The notes under the pieces are model-generated. The model was not told the DNA's origin. It worked only from the letters and a program-made list of their open reading frames with translations, and did not search any database. DNA of 64,000 nt. It comes from Torymus aiolomorphi (lineage: Eukaryota > Arthropoda > Insecta > Hymenoptera > Torymidae). The stretch lies in NCBI GenBank assembly GCA_036365515.1, contig CM070873.1, forward strand, positions 20,407,757 to 20,471,756, written 5' to 3'. The position numbers and the translations under genes are program-made. Every line of letters starts with the position of its first letter. The first letter of the stretch is position 1. This document shows positions 12,701 through 23,715 of this stretch, one piece after another.

Positions 12701-14834
12701 CACGCACAAATAAACACTTTACAGTCAATGTGTATTTTATGTTTCAGATATCGAGGTGCTGCTCACGAAGATTGTAATCTATATTATAAAGATTCACGCA
12801 GCATTCCAGTTATTTTTCAAATTTAACAGGCTATGATTCTCACTTTCTCTAGATTTGTTAGCTTTAAACATAGAGCGCTTCATCTCATTCACGAAACACA
12901 TTGATGGTAGTGATATTAACTTTAGATTTATTGATTCCTTTCGATTCATGACTTCATCATTGGACAAACTGTCATCTTATCTTGGCGAACTTCATATTTT
13001 GCAACAAGAGTTTTCTCAAGATGAACCGCTAATCGAACAGAAATTTCAATTACTCAAACGAAAAGGAGTATTTCCTTATGATTATCTAGACTCTGAAGAA
13101 AAGTTTAATGTTTCAAAACTACCATTGAAAGATGAATTCTATAGTAAATTGAATATCTGTCACATATCAGATGAGGATTACGAACATGCAAAAAATGTTT
13201 GGACAGCATTTAATACATCAAATTTAGGCGAATATTCAGATTTATACTTAAAAACAGATGTATTACTCTTAGCGGAAGTATTCGAAAATTTTCGCAATAG
13301 CTGTCTTAAAGCTTATGGTTTGGATCCAGCACACTATCATACAACTCCCGGCTAACTTGGGATGCCATGCTCAAGTATACCAAAATACAGCTTGAGTTGC
13401 TCACTGATATTGATCAAGTTATGTTCATTGAGCGTGGAATACGAGGTGGAATAAGTCAGTCTTGGAATCGATATTCCTGAGCCAATAACAAATACCTGGG
13501 TAGTCACTATGACGCAGAAAACGAGTCAAAATATCTCATGTATTTCGATGTAAACAATCTTTACGGCTGGGCTATGCAACAGTCATTACCATATGGCGGC
13601 TTTCAATGGATTAAAGATGTAGAGCATATAAATTTTAATATTCCAGATAATACTTCAATAGGCTATATACTTGAGGTCGATTTGGAATATCCAGAAAATT
13701 TACATGATGCGCACAAAGACTTGCCATTTTGTCCGGAACATAAAAAACCACCAGGCTCCTCACAAGCTAAATTGCTTACAACTGTTGAATCAAAATCGCG
13801 ATACGTACTTCATTATCGTAACTTAAAGCAAGCTTCAGCCAATGGATTAAAACTAACGAAAATTCATAGAGTTTTAAAATTTAATCAAAGACCTTGGCTC
13901 AAAGAATATACCGATTTAAATAGTAAAATGAGACAAGCAGCTAAAAATGACTTCGAGAAAAATCTTTATAAGCTAATGAATAATGCCGTTTTTGGTAAAA
14001 CTATGGAAAATGTTCAAAAAAGGGTCAATGTTAAATTACTAACCAAATGGGAAGGTCGATATGGAGCAGAAGCTCTTATTGCACGACCAGAATTCCATAG
14101 CCGTACAATACTTGATGAAAACCTTGTTCTCATAGAATTAGAAGACTGAAGTATACATGAATTAACCAATTTATGTAGGTCTTTGTGTATTGGATTTATC
14201 AAAGACTTTAGTATATGATTTTCACTACAACTACATGAAAAAGCAATTCGGGGATCGCTGTAAACTGTTGTATACCGATACTGATAGTTTAATATATGAA
14301 ATAAATGATGAAGATATATATAAAGTGATAAAACGTGACATTTCAAATTTTGATACTTCTTACTACCCAGTTGATAACATTTTTGGAATTCCTCAAGTCA
14401 ATAAGAAAGTTGTAGGCCTAATGAAAGATGAATGTAATGGTTAAATTATGACTGAATTTGTTGGATTGCGTAGTAAAATGTACAGCATTCGTGTAAATGG
14501 ACAAGATCATGTTAAAAAAGTTAAAGGTGTTAAAACTGGAGTTGTTGATAGAACCATTACTTTTGATGACTATGTTGATTGTCTATTAAATTTGTCAACA
14601 CAACACAGAGCAGTGTGTAATACAATCTAAAGCACATGTAGTACAAACTGTAAGACAAAAAAGTTAGCTTTAAGCCCCTATGATTATAAGCGATACTTAA
14701 TACCTGGAGAAACAGATACTTTACCTTGGGGACATTATAAAACTATTGAAATTAATGAAGATTGATTGTAAATGTAGGTTTATAAACAAAAGAATTTATC
14801 TTATATATACATCACATGTTTATTTATTTAACCT

Positions 14835-15755
14835 TTACATATCTGATTTGCTTATCCAACTATTGTGCGAGTTATCAAATCCTAACCATTTAACATAAAT
14901 CTTATTTCCACTCTTCTTAAGCACCTTCTCCACAAGGTAGACATCTGGATATTTAGCTTTGAGCAATTCTTGTTCGTAGAAACCACCGGCAATGGGTTGA
15001 TCTCGATAGTCTTTTAGCTTGTAGGTAACTAGATTAGGAGCCATCACCTGACTTATTGTAAAAATTTCTGTTGACCAATTAGGTGTATAATTCTTCTCAA
15101 ATACTTGCTTTATCTTACTAACTCTTACTGTATCTCCAATCTTAAATTTTGCCTTTTTAACTATTTGAGCCTGTCGAGCAAACTTCGCAAGTACTTCTGC
15201 CTCATTGGCCAATGTTATGTCTTTAGGCTTCATTCCAGTGGTGCGATGTTTGCTGGTATTGTACTCTTTTAGCAAATTGGACAAGATATCAAGCCACTTA
15301 TACTTTCCACGCAAGCTGAATTGCATCCACATCTTCTGCTTGAGTGTTCGATTGAAACGCTCACAAATAGATGCTTTGAGATTACTGTATGTCGAACAGA
15401 GATTAATTCCATATCGCTGCATGAGACTTTGAAATGTAGCATTGTAAAATTCTTTGGCTCGATCGGTCTGTAAATTTGTTGGTTTGCGCCCCTTCTGCAA
15501 GATAGACTCCATCGCTGCTGTGACATAACTGCCAGTCTTTTGCTTTACCGGAACAGCCCATGCATACTTGGAGAATACATCGATGACAGTGAGCATATAT
15601 CTATAGCCATTGTTTTCTCGAGCATAAGGCTGCATCTCCACCAGATCGGCTTGTCATGTCTTATCCAAGCCACGTACAATAAATTTGCGTCGTGGGTAAT
15701 TTCGACGTGCAGGCTTATGAAGCTCTTTAACCACTTGCTCCTGCATGACCTTCAT
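14835..15755 (-). pseudogene. Polinton integrase with C-terminal chromodomain
   Basis: Retroviral-type integrase for insertion of the element. Catalytic core visible: first Asp in ADLVEMQPYA, second in LQTDRAKEF, and Glu in ASICERFNRTLK. A basic linker with KIGDTVRVSK follows, then a chromodomain-like end VEKVLKKSGNKIYVKWLG...W, expected to guide target choice through chromatin marks. The N-terminal region LHKPARRNYPRRKF precedes an in-frame TGA at 15656-15654, six bases upstream of the first catalytic Asp codon, so the core is cut from the N-terminus. Upstream coding-like sequence to ~15932 has a stop and a poly-A frameshift. Opposite strand to the polymerase, typical of Polinton gene order. 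Confidence 0.92.
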
Positions 15756-16004
15756 TCTGAATTATTGAAATCTCTTGTAATTATGTTGTTCAGGTAAGGA
15801 AAAAGTATTAGAAGAAAATTTATTCATAAAATTATTCCACTGTGATTTGTTCTTTTTTTTTTATCTTTTTGACTATTGTCAGAAAGTTTTGTATATGGTA
15901 TATTGCTGTTCGCAGTACTATTTGATTTATCCATTTTCGATGAGTGCTGGAACGATACTATGATAAATTTATAATTGGAGATCTATTTATAAGATTTTAC
16001 CCCT

Positions 16005-16346
16005 TCAACTACTTGCTGCATCTTCTAAGCTCAGAATTACAGACTGTATTTTTGAAAATTTTGCATCCATTTCATCTCTTTGAGGCTCAATAATAACATC
16101 TAAATCGTCCAAATCTGCTCTTAATTTAGCAGTTATTTCATACAAGCTTCTGATTTCCATTTTAACTATGCGCTGTACAGTATCCAAATTAACAGCATCA
16201 CCTGATTGGGTAGGCTCAGCAACGTTACATAACCTTTTGTTGTCAATGTCGTATTGTCCGTCAGAAGTTACTTTGAAGCCAACACCCGGAGGACCACGAC
16301 TACCTTCTGTACGTTCGAGATTACGTCTGAATACATCCACACTCAT
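16005..16346 (-). CDS. Polinton conserved protein with fibre-like GFK..DGQYD..NKRL motif
   Basis: 113 codons, open from ATG at 16346. Starts MSVDVFRRNLERT and contains GPPGVGFKVTSDGQYDIDN, then SGDAVNLDTVQ and a coiled-coil-like C-terminus (EITAKLRADLDDLDV). The DGxYDxxNKRLxNVxxP..DAVN pattern recurs in insect Polinton proteins and resembles phage tail-fibre segments, so a virion surface or fibre role is possible but inferred. A non-ATG extension to 16382 exists; ATG 16346 fits the family start better. It is one of the few Polinton genes here without a visible break. Confidence 0.75.
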   Translation of the reverse strand: MSVDVFRRNLERTEGSRGPPGVGFKVTSDGQYDIDNKRLCNVAEPTQSGDAVNLDTVQRIVKMEIRSLYEITAKLRADLDDLDVIIEPQRDEMDAKFSKIQSVILSLEDAASS

Positions 16347-16378
16347 GTTGCAACTGACTGCAATACCATCGAGTTCAA

Positions 16379-16585
16379 TCAATTTATACTCAAATATGTA
16401 TTATATTTATGTATGGGCACAGGCGTAATAATTTCAGATAGTCTCTGAATTCGTATCCGAAAACGCTCTCGATCACGTGCTAGCTGTTCCCATTCTCCGT
16501 GACGTGCAGCTCGACTGGGATAGGGCCACACCTGCATTACATTAATAACTGGTTTAGCATCAAAGTGAACTCCCTTCAAAGACAT
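16379..16585 (-). CDS. Small conserved Polinton protein
   Basis: 68 codons from ATG 16585, beginning MSLKGVHFDAKPVINVMQ and containing WPYPSRAARHGEWEQLARDR, a segment I recognise from insect Polintons, where a short basic protein precedes the fibre-like gene. Function unknown. The last ~14 residues after LSEIITP look unlike the family, so the 3' end may be shifted. It starts 2 nt after the stop of the upstream gene (TAA at 16589-16587), suggesting a shared transcript. Confidence 0.6.
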   Translation of the reverse strand: MSLKGVHFDAKPVINVMQVWPYPSRAARHGEWEQLARDRERFRIRIQRLSEIITPVPIHKYNTYLSIN

Positions 16586-16586
16586 C

Positions 16587-17521
16587 TTAATGTATGTAAC
16601 CTGCTTCTTTGAGTTCGTCAATAATTGAATGAATCTCATTTGTGTGACTCTGATTGCCGGCTTCCAGTTCAGCCAAGAGTAAGCGAAGACGATCAACTAA
16701 TTCGTTAGGATCATCCCAGTATACATAGTCCATACGCATATCTTTTCTTGCAATCTTATATTTAGGTAAGAGGCCTGAGCCACTAACATTTCTGTTTATT
16801 GATTTATCGAAATAAGGACCTATGAAGTCCTTATATTTGTTACTGTTACTCTTACGCAGAGGTTGAGTTTCACTATAATTTCTTCTATAAGCATTCGTTA
16901 CTTCTACGATTTTTCAATAATTTTCAATATCATTGGAACCTATGTGCATCAAGTCAAGTTGCTTCTGAAAGAGCAATTGAAGTAAACCTGCTGTTTTTGG
17001 ATAGTTTACATTTTGAACTTTCACATAAGTTTTTGTAAAATCTATAGGTGATTCACCAATTTTCATTACATTATCTTCTATTCGTACCCCATAGATATTA
17101 TCGAGTGAGTTGAGGCGTTTTTCTATGGTCTGTAGGTAAGTTTGTTTAACAAATTCTGTTTCTTCGTCATCATCATCCTGTTCGCTTTCAGCTGTTTCAA
17201 ATGATGCGTCTACTCTTTTAGTCTTTACAGTTTCATCAAGATCACTTTGTGATTCCTCTTCATCTTAATTATCTGAGTTAAGTTCTTGAACATAACTTGG
17301 CTTTTGCTCCTCTTCGGACTTTTTTTAATTACTTTCTTTTTCTCTGTTTGTGCAGCATCAACGAGTTTTTCAAGTGGACTTACAATAGGTTTAAATGTTT
17401 CCCCCAACACCTTTTCTACATCTGTTTTATCTTGCCTCAACTGCTTGTGCTTTCGCTTAATTGCTTCTCTCGATTTTACAATTTGATTGAAAACGTTTTC
17501 CTCTTGCTTGAGGTGTGCCAT
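16587..17521 (-). pseudogene. Polinton conserved virion-type protein, broken
   Basis: Begins MAHLKQEENVFNQIVKSREA, has GETFKPIVSPLEKLV and a basic then acidic linker, and ends DYVYWDDPNELVDRLRLLLA ... AGYIH. The N-terminal coiled-coil style and C-terminal YVYWDDPNELVDR block are hallmarks of a protein found in insect Polintons, with no proven function; it may be a scaffold or virion component. Breaks: frameshift in a poly-A run ~17322-17330, TAA at 17267-17265, TGA at 16916-16914. It lies between the ATPase and the small genes, all on the minus strand. Confidence 0.8.
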
Positions 17522-17543
17522 ATTGTCTGATTAACAATTGAAA

Positions 17544-18264
17544 TCATACTAATCGGTTTTGCTTTGGGGCAGCTATATTTATAAGAAATTGATCGAACAC
17601 CTTTCTATATCGACCACTACCAAGTGTCCTCTCTTTGTCGATAACAAGGAATCCATACTTATCATTATTCCAGCAACTTGAACACAAATCTCTAAATTGA
17701 GCATATGACATATCTGTGTTTACGTGATCACTATATACATGCTTTAAATTCATATCATCTTGTCGAAATAATACTAATAAATTCACATTATCTCGTATTA
17801 GATGCTTTGGAATGTGAGCATAAGATTGACATAGATAGAAGCAGTCCACATTTTTGTGTCTTCCCATACAAAAGAAATTTTTAATGTTTTCTTGTTTTTC
17901 ACATGCTACATCATCAAATATGATAATTGAATTTGGAAGTACATCTTCTATTGATATTACTTCATCATGATCCTTGAATGGGAAATACTTAATTCCATTT
18001 ATAGGCTTCAAGAGAAGCTTGAGAAATTTGTACTTGGGCTGTTTCAGTGATTTTGAGTAAACATATACATTTTCAAATTTTAATCCACTAGGATGAGTAA
18101 TGAATGAGTAGAGCGATTGTTTTGCCACAGTTTGATGGACCATAGAATACAGCTCTAATATTATTGGGAAGTAATTCTCCATGACGTTTTTTTGATTTTT
18201 GTTGCGTCATTAATTTATCAAAATTCACAACAGGTAGTTTAACGTGTTGCTCCTTAAACTCCAT
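17544..18264 (-). pseudogene. Polinton FtsK/HerA-type DNA-packaging ATPase, one frameshift
   Basis: Walker A GPSNCGKT (~18140) and Walker B SIIIFDDVACE (~17915), with a following GRHKNVDCFYLCQSY (sensor-type Gln) and a C-terminal ...RKVFDQFLINIAAP. These are the features of the genome-packaging ATPase of Polintons and adeno-like viruses. ATG at 18264 (MEFKEQHVKLP). A one-base shift near 18100, just after the Walker A helix, separates the two halves; the remainder is open. It is divergently transcribed from the phospholipase gene across a ~100-bp spacer. Confidence 0.9.
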
Positions 18265-18370
18265 GTTCAATGTTTGACGTCTCAAAGAAAACTAACCTTG
18301 AACGTATATATACATCATACTTATATACATTTCCAGTTAGTATGTATTTATCCTCCGAGGTGTGAACATC
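18265..18370. promoter_or_regulatory. Divergent promoter between ATPase and capsid-phospholipase genes
   Basis: 106-bp spacer with TATATATAC (~18305) and TTATATACAT (~18320), followed by CCAGTTAGT (~18333), an arthropod-like initiator for the + strand gene. It must serve both directions. Confidence 0.5.
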
Positions 18371-19195
18371 ATGATTGAGCATAAGCAGCGTAAACGCAAT
18401 ACGCGTAAAGGTCGAGGCTTAGTCAATACAGTCATCAATAAACTTCCATTTGAATTACATCTGCCTAGCTATCAATACTGTGGACCTGGGACTAAACTTG
18501 CAAAGCGTCTTGCTCGAGGTGACCCTGGAATTAATCCTTTAGACCAAGCTTGTAAAGAACATGACATTGCTTACTCATGGAATCGAGAGAGCGTTGAGGC
18601 TAGAAACGCTGCTGATAGTGTATTAGCAGATAAAGCCTGGAAACGTGTTTTCGCCAAAGACGCAAGTATTGGTGAGAAAGCAGCAGCTTATACTGTAACA
18701 AACGCTATGTAATTAAAATCAAAGTTCGGTATGGGGCTGAAAAAGAGACCAACCACTACACTCGCTAAAATAGTTAAAGCAGCCTCAAAACCGATTTCCC
18801 ATAGTAGTGATTCACACAAGGTAATTCAAGCTGCATTGAAAAGTGCTCGAGATTCTGTAAAGAAGGCTGGTGGTAAAGCTAAAGTACACATTCCTCGTGT
18901 ACTACCAGTTCCACGAAAAATCGGTGGATTTCTACCTTTTTTGATTCCATTATTTACGGGTCTAAGTGCAACTGGTGCACTGGCAGGTGGCGCTGCTGGC
19001 ATAGCTAAAGCAGTAAATGATGCAAAAGCTACTAAACGGCAACTTGAAGAAAGTCAAAGACATAACAGAGCGATGGAAGCTATTACTCTTGGTAAAGGTC
19101 TCTACCTTAAACCACACAAAACAGGTTATGGCATCCATCTTAAACCCTACAGCGGAAGTGGCAAAAAAAAACTTCGATGTAAAATTGCCTCATAG
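18371..19195 (+). pseudogene. Polinton minor-capsid-type protein with phospholipase A2 domain, in-frame stop
   Basis: The N-terminal part has the calcium-loop YCGPGTKLAKR and catalytic His-Asp in GINPLDQACKEHDIAY, i.e. a parvovirus VP1-like phospholipase A2 (Phospholip_A2_4 type), which in viruses helps cross endosomal membranes. After an in-frame TAA (18710-18712) the same frame continues: KFGMGLKKRP, a basic stretch, then a hydrophobic segment GGFLPFLIPLFTGLSA and glycine-alanine rich ALAGGAAGIAKAV, and ends in a basic tail KPYSGSGKKKL. The start is ATG 18371; a GTG nine bases upstream is less likely. The long hydrophobic part suggests a membrane-active minor capsid protein. Confidence 0.88.
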
Positions 19196-19532
19196 AGTAC
19201 TGACTGACGCTGACTTGATAAAGTATGCTGTTATTATGCAAATTCCATACTTTCGAGGTGTATTCATGCGAAATACATTACCAGCAAAAGGTCCACATTT
19301 CCGCGAATCAGCGATCGTTAATCTCGATGATGAAAGAGGACTTGGTACACATTGGGTAGCCTATCGAAAACGAGGCAATGACGTTCTGTACTTTGATAGT
19401 TTTGGAGACCTTCAGCCACCTATAGAACTTCTAGATTACCTGGGCGTTAGCACCGTAAATTATAATCACGACAGATATCAAGATTATAACTCATACAGCT
19501 GTGGGCATCTCTGTTTAAAGTTTGTTGAGTGA
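19128..19532 (+). CDS. Polinton adenovirus/Ulp1-type cysteine protease
   Basis: Maturation protease for capsid proteins. The fold is recognised from VLTDADLIKYA, the catalytic His in GTHWVAYRK, the acidic residue in VLYFDSFGD, and Gln/Cys in YQDYNSYSCGHLCLKF. About 134 codons from ATG 19128, in the frame +1 to the preceding gene and overlapping its end at an A8-9 run (19165-19175). Either the genes overlap or they were once continuous and a poly-A slip separated them. No stop interrupts the catalytic region. Confidence 0.85.
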   Translation: MASILNPTAEVAKKNFDVKLPHRVLTDADLIKYAVIMQIPYFRGVFMRNTLPAKGPHFRESAIVNLDDERGLGTHWVAYRKRGNDVLYFDSFGDLQPPIELLDYLGVSTVNYNHDRYQDYNSYSCGHLCLKFVE

Positions 19533-19535
19533 GGC

Positions 19536-19572
19536 TATATAAAACGATGTAAATGTTATACATAGTCAGTAT
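19536..19572 (+). promoter_or_regulatory. TATA box and TCAGT initiator for the capsid-vertex-like gene
   Basis: TATATAAAA at 19536-19544 and GTCAGTA at ~19565, a spacing typical of an insect TATA-initiator promoter. This favours ATG 19586 over ATG 19553 as the start. Confidence 0.6.
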
Positions 19573-19585
19573 TAATTATGCAGTC

Positions 19586-20116
19586 ATGGGTGAATCATTG
19601 ATGCTAAGTTTATCTGGAACGTCATCTATACTAGAAGCTCAATACTTTCCACCAATTGAACTCTTGGCAAATAAAAGATACGTTCTAGGATTGGTTGAAC
19701 TTTTAACCTTCAATTCAATACCTAATATTGATATCGGAAATAACAAGTTTTACGTCGGAGAAGAGATAGTGACATTACCGACAGGTAGCTGGGAGATTAA
19801 AGATATTGAGCGCCATCTACAAGAAATGCTTACATCTAAAGGCATAGTACTCAGCCTTAAACCTAATAATAATACTCTTCGTAGTACTATAAAGTGCAGT
19901 CATACGATAGATTTTCAACCTGAAGGTTCTATTGGAAGATTATTAGGTTTTACACAGCGTACTCTTTCAGCAAATATTACTCACGAATCAGATTTACCTG
20001 TAGCTATTCTGAAGATTAACGCTTCGCGAGTTGAGTGCAACATTACAGCTGGAGCCTATATAAACGAACGGAAAGTACATACAATACACGAATTTTTTCG
20101 AAGAAATTCGATATAA
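19586..20116 (+). pseudogene. Polinton single-jelly-roll (vertex/penton-like) protein, C-terminally truncated
   Basis: Starts MGESLMLSLSGTSSILEAQY; contains ANKRYVLGLVELLTFNSIPN, FQPEGSIGRLLGF and ITAGAYINERKVHTIHEFF. These are signatures of a conserved Polinton protein thought to be the penton-like minor capsid protein (role inferred). Family members normally continue ~80 residues past HEFF; here the frame runs four codons and stops because the sequence jumps directly into the major capsid gene (junction ~20092-20098). No other break is visible. Confidence 0.8.
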
Positions 20117-21048
20117 AATGAATGCTGTAGAGATTGATAAATGTAAAAATGTGGGCTTGACAAGTCTAATGAAAGGTTTGGTGTCGTTCAATCCTAAACA
20201 AAACTTGGAAAACGCAGGCTGGATTGATACTGGAGAAACTCAAAAAATCGTCAATAATGCTGGCTACTTTGACATGTCCATACCACTAAGTATGATTCTC
20301 GGCTTTGCGGACGACTATCGTAAAATCATAATCAATTGCAAGCATGAGCTTGTTCTCACAAGATCAAAGAGTGATGTAAATGCTATCGTGCAAACGCAAG
20401 CAGAAGAGTTTAAAATTAATCTAATTAAAATTGAATGGTTAATGCCATATGTGGTATTATCTGACAATCATAAAATACGTCTTCTTCATTATCTACAGAA
20501 GGAAAAATCGATTACTGTGAGTTTCCGGAGTTGGGAGCTATACGAGTATCCATTACTCCCAACAACATCGAAGCATGTTTGGACTGTAAAGACATCGAAT
20601 CAGCTGGAAAAATCTCGATTCGTCATTCTAGGCTTTCAGATTAATCGTAAAAGACAAAGTAGATCTAATGCTAGCCGCTTTGATCATTGCAATATAAGTA
20701 ATGTGAAACTATTTCTCAATTCACAATACTATCCTTATAGAAATCTCAATCTTAACATTGATCAAAATCAATTCGCTTTATGACATGTATGTAAGCTTTC
20801 AAAATGTGTATTATGGAAAAGAGGCAGAACCTATGGTCAAGAAAGAAGAGTATATACAGCATGCTCCTCTAATTGTCATCAATTGTTCAAAACAGAATGA
20901 ATCGTTGAAGCAGGCTCCAGTTGACGTTCGTCTTGAATTCGAGGCTAAAGAAAATTTTCCAGCCCAGACATCAGCCTACTGCTTGATATTACACGACCGT
21001 ATTATTGAATATAATCCCATAAGTGGGGATATTAAGAAATTAGTCTAA
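20097..21048 (+). pseudogene. Polinton major capsid protein, N-terminal half deleted, frameshift
   Basis: Begins mid-protein at EEIRY.MNAVEIDKCKNVGL, then SIPLSMILGFADDYRKIII, KHELVLTRSKSD, FRSWELYEYPLLPTTSKH and NVKLFLNSQYYPYRNLN, conserved blocks of the double-jelly-roll major capsid protein. A frameshift near 20780 separates the last segment, with AEPMVKKEEY, KENFPAQTSAYCLILHDR and a stop at 21048. The first jelly-roll half is missing. The codon frame extends upstream of the apparent ATG 20118 into the fusion junction, so that ATG is not a genuine start. Confidence 0.88.
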
Positions 21049-21062
21049 GGAGGGGATAAAGG

Positions 21063-21098
21063 TATAAAAGACGCTGCAAAGCCATTTCAACAGTCAGT
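21063..21098 (+). promoter_or_regulatory. TATA box and TCAGT initiator of the last Polinton gene
   Basis: TATAAAAG at 21063-21070 and TCAGT at 21094-21098, 5 bp before ATG 21103, a compact insect-style promoter. Confidence 0.65.
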
Positions 21099-21102
21099 CA
21101 AC

Positions 21103-21845
21103 ATGGAGTACGTGGTGGATGTGCAAGGGTTCAAGCAACCCATCAATGAATTTGTTGTCAAAGAATTAGCCATTGTTCCTCTGAGTGGAAACGTGAAACC
21201 AGTGGTGTTTACCTTCAAGCCACCCACACCGTAGTGTAGACTTCCAGCAAAGTATAAAAGTCAAAATTGTTCGTTGGAACGTAATTATCATGGTTTATCA
21301 TGGAGCTCTGGCGAATTGCCATATGAAGAACTCGAAAATGTACTACGCAACAGCCTACATGATGCAAGTGTTGTTTACGTTAAAGGCCTGGAGAAAAAAC
21401 AATGGCTTGAACAATATAACCTCAACGCATATGATATGAGTGACATGCACTGTCCATCACTACAGAGACTCAAGTTTGATGTGTTGGAGCAGCTATGCCC
21501 GCATCATAGACTTGCTTATAAGGCAAATTGTGCACATAAGAATGTAATATTGCTCAGAAAATTTTATCATGATAATAAGCCATCGCTGGAGCGATCGCTC
21601 AAGATATTTTTCGCACTGAACATTTATCATTTATGAGTCCTACAGATACTGCTCAGTTGCCTAAGGCATTTCTTACAACGTTCGGACCAAATCGTCTCGA
21701 GCAGGCGTGGGATAAGCTGCCTGAAGATTTAAAAAGTGATGAAGAAATGTTAAAATGTCTACGTTGTCGAGAGCACAATTATATGGAAACTGTAGTGCCA
21801 CCTTTAAGAAGAGATTGTATTCAATGTAATGCTAATATAATATGA
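21103..21845 (+). pseudogene. Conserved Polinton gene of unknown function, broken
   Basis: Starts MEYVVDVQGFKQPINEFVVK, then after an in-frame TAG (21232-21234) continues KYKSQNCSLERNYHGLSW, VVYVKGLEKKQWLEQYN and the CPHH...C...N cluster. A one-base shift near 21600 leads to HLSFMSPTDTAQLPKAF and a Cys-rich tail (CLRCREHN...CIQCN) that may bind zinc. I recognise this architecture from many insect Polintons and lone genomic copies but know no demonstrated activity. It is the promoter-proximal gene of the right end, preceding the right TIR by ~210 bp of AT-rich spacer. Confidence 0.8.
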
Positions 21846-22055
21846 AAAACTTCCTTGTAAAAAATTATGTTTAATAAAGGGCTGCAGTTCAATGAAATAA
21901 ATTGAAATGAATGTAAAATTATTACGTAATACATGTAAAAATTGTGGTTAATAAACATTTCTTATACTGAATATTACTGTTTTCATTTTTCTTTCCTCAT
22001 ATCTCATACGTCAATTAAAGTATTAAATAGCTTGTAAGAAATTGTATGCGAAATA

Positions 22056-22403
22056 TCAGCAATAAACTCATGCTAAAATCAATTTTATTCTATATCTCGT
22101 AAACGGCTCAATATATTCAAAAAATAATGAAATTTTTGGTTCCTCATGAGACTTGATTATCGGGCCATCTACCCATTGACATTGTCAAATAAAATTTTTA
22201 TTAACAAATTAATAATCCTAAATTTTATAAGACAAAACGAAAGTGAGTGGATAAGGTGAGCGCAATTGAAATACTCTCGAATTCCAAGAATCGCGTGGTG
22301 CGAATATCGGAACAAAGCGGAGGTGCGATAGATAACGCATGTACGTGGGCATCAATACACGTTCGCTAGAAGTTATAGTGTGTATCAAGATGATGATACA
22401 TTC

Positions 22404-22443
<40 letters not shown>

Positions 22444-22597
22444 GGTGTAATAGTTTGCAATATTTAACAGGGTGGCGTAATATTTAATGATGTCATTGCA
22501 AATCGGGGGTGGGGAATGGGGAATGGGACATTGTATATACGTGGGCATCAATATATGTTCATTAGAAGTTAATGTGTATCAAGATGATGATACATTC

Positions 22598-22659
<62 letters not shown>

Positions 22660-23122
22660 GTACACACACACACACACACACATACACATAGGTGTATATT
22701 TTGCAATATTTAGTAGAGTGACGTAATATTTAATGACGTCATTGCAAATCGGGGTTCTAGACGTTTCCAATGGGTATCCGCGTTCACGCAATTGCATCAT
22801 CGATGCAGGGATGGGGGATGGGGGCGCCGCACATAGGTGTCAAATTACAAATAATGAGAGGAGATTTGATATCCTAACCTTGAACTGGTATTTCTTGGAT
22901 TCTGTAATTTGACACCCATCGTCGCATATTTGACGTCACACGCAAACGTTTCAAAACGTTTTTGATGCTATTACGTAAGAGCATGCAATCTTCGAGAAAA
23001 TTCGATGACGTCACTGTCTCACCTGTAATTTATTCGCACCTGCCCGTCTCGACCAATCAGAGCGCTTCTCTGAGTCAGTGGGCGAGTGGTGGGGGGTCCA
23101 GAACCGGCCTAGCTTATCTACT
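22056..23122 (-). repeat. Right terminal inverted repeat of the Polinton, with internal duplication
   Basis: 22056-22866 pairs with 1-553. It is longer because a ~196-bp block (GTGGGCATCAATA ... TTTACACACAC ... TCATTGCAAATCGGGG) is tandemly duplicated (units from ~22346 and ~22542), each with its own (AC)n tract (~22410-22440 and ~22602-22682). 22867-~23122 continues beyond the part visible on the left and is GC-richer; its end is a guess. Confidence 0.85.
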
Positions 23123-23248
23123 TATGTGAGTATATATGATCATATATAGTCAGATAAAATCAGATATAAATATACAATTGGAACCCGACAAATTTCTATG
23201 TATTCTCAGGTCTGATCACATATGGCTATGTAAGACTATATATTGACT

Positions 23249-23280
<32 letters not shown>

Positions 23281-23499
23281 ACCATATATGCTTATATAAG
23301 GTCAAAATCCATATATGTCTATATATAATCATATATAAAACTTTTTTACCCGGGTACACCTAATGTTAGGCAAAATTCATGATTATGCATGGTGATACAT
23401 GTTCATGTATAATGGTATACAATTTTATACATCAATATACAATTATATGAATAATACAATAACTAAAAATTTATATGACAATACGAAATCATGTAAAGT

Positions 23500-23596
<97 letters not shown>

Positions 23597-23711
23597 CCAT
23601 ACATATTTATGCACAGTTATATAGAGACATAAGTCATATATATTGATATATAGTTCTACATGAGGATATATATAATCATATATAACTATATACAGTTCAT
23701 TTTTACGCGGG
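23123..23711. repeat. AT-rich palindromic-word block with long (AT)n, paralogue of 26844-27478
   Basis: Short words such as ATATATGATCATATATAG recur, followed by (AT)n at ~23503-23594. From AGGCAAAATTCATGATTATG (~23369) to TTTTTACGCGGG (23711) it closely matches 26844-27478, but lacks the Penelope-derived palindrome found there. It therefore acts as the empty-site version. Open frames in the (AT)n tract are artefacts. Confidence 0.8.
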
Positions 23712-23715
23712 CAGG

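Noticed and set aside
19553..19585. Upstream ATG as start of the vertex-like capsid gene
   Set aside because: It lies between the TATA box and the initiator, so it is probably upstream of the mRNA start; ATG 19586 fits better.
22218..22800. Val/Cys- and His/Thr-repeat frames
   Set aside because: Translation of (AC)n inside the Polinton TIR.
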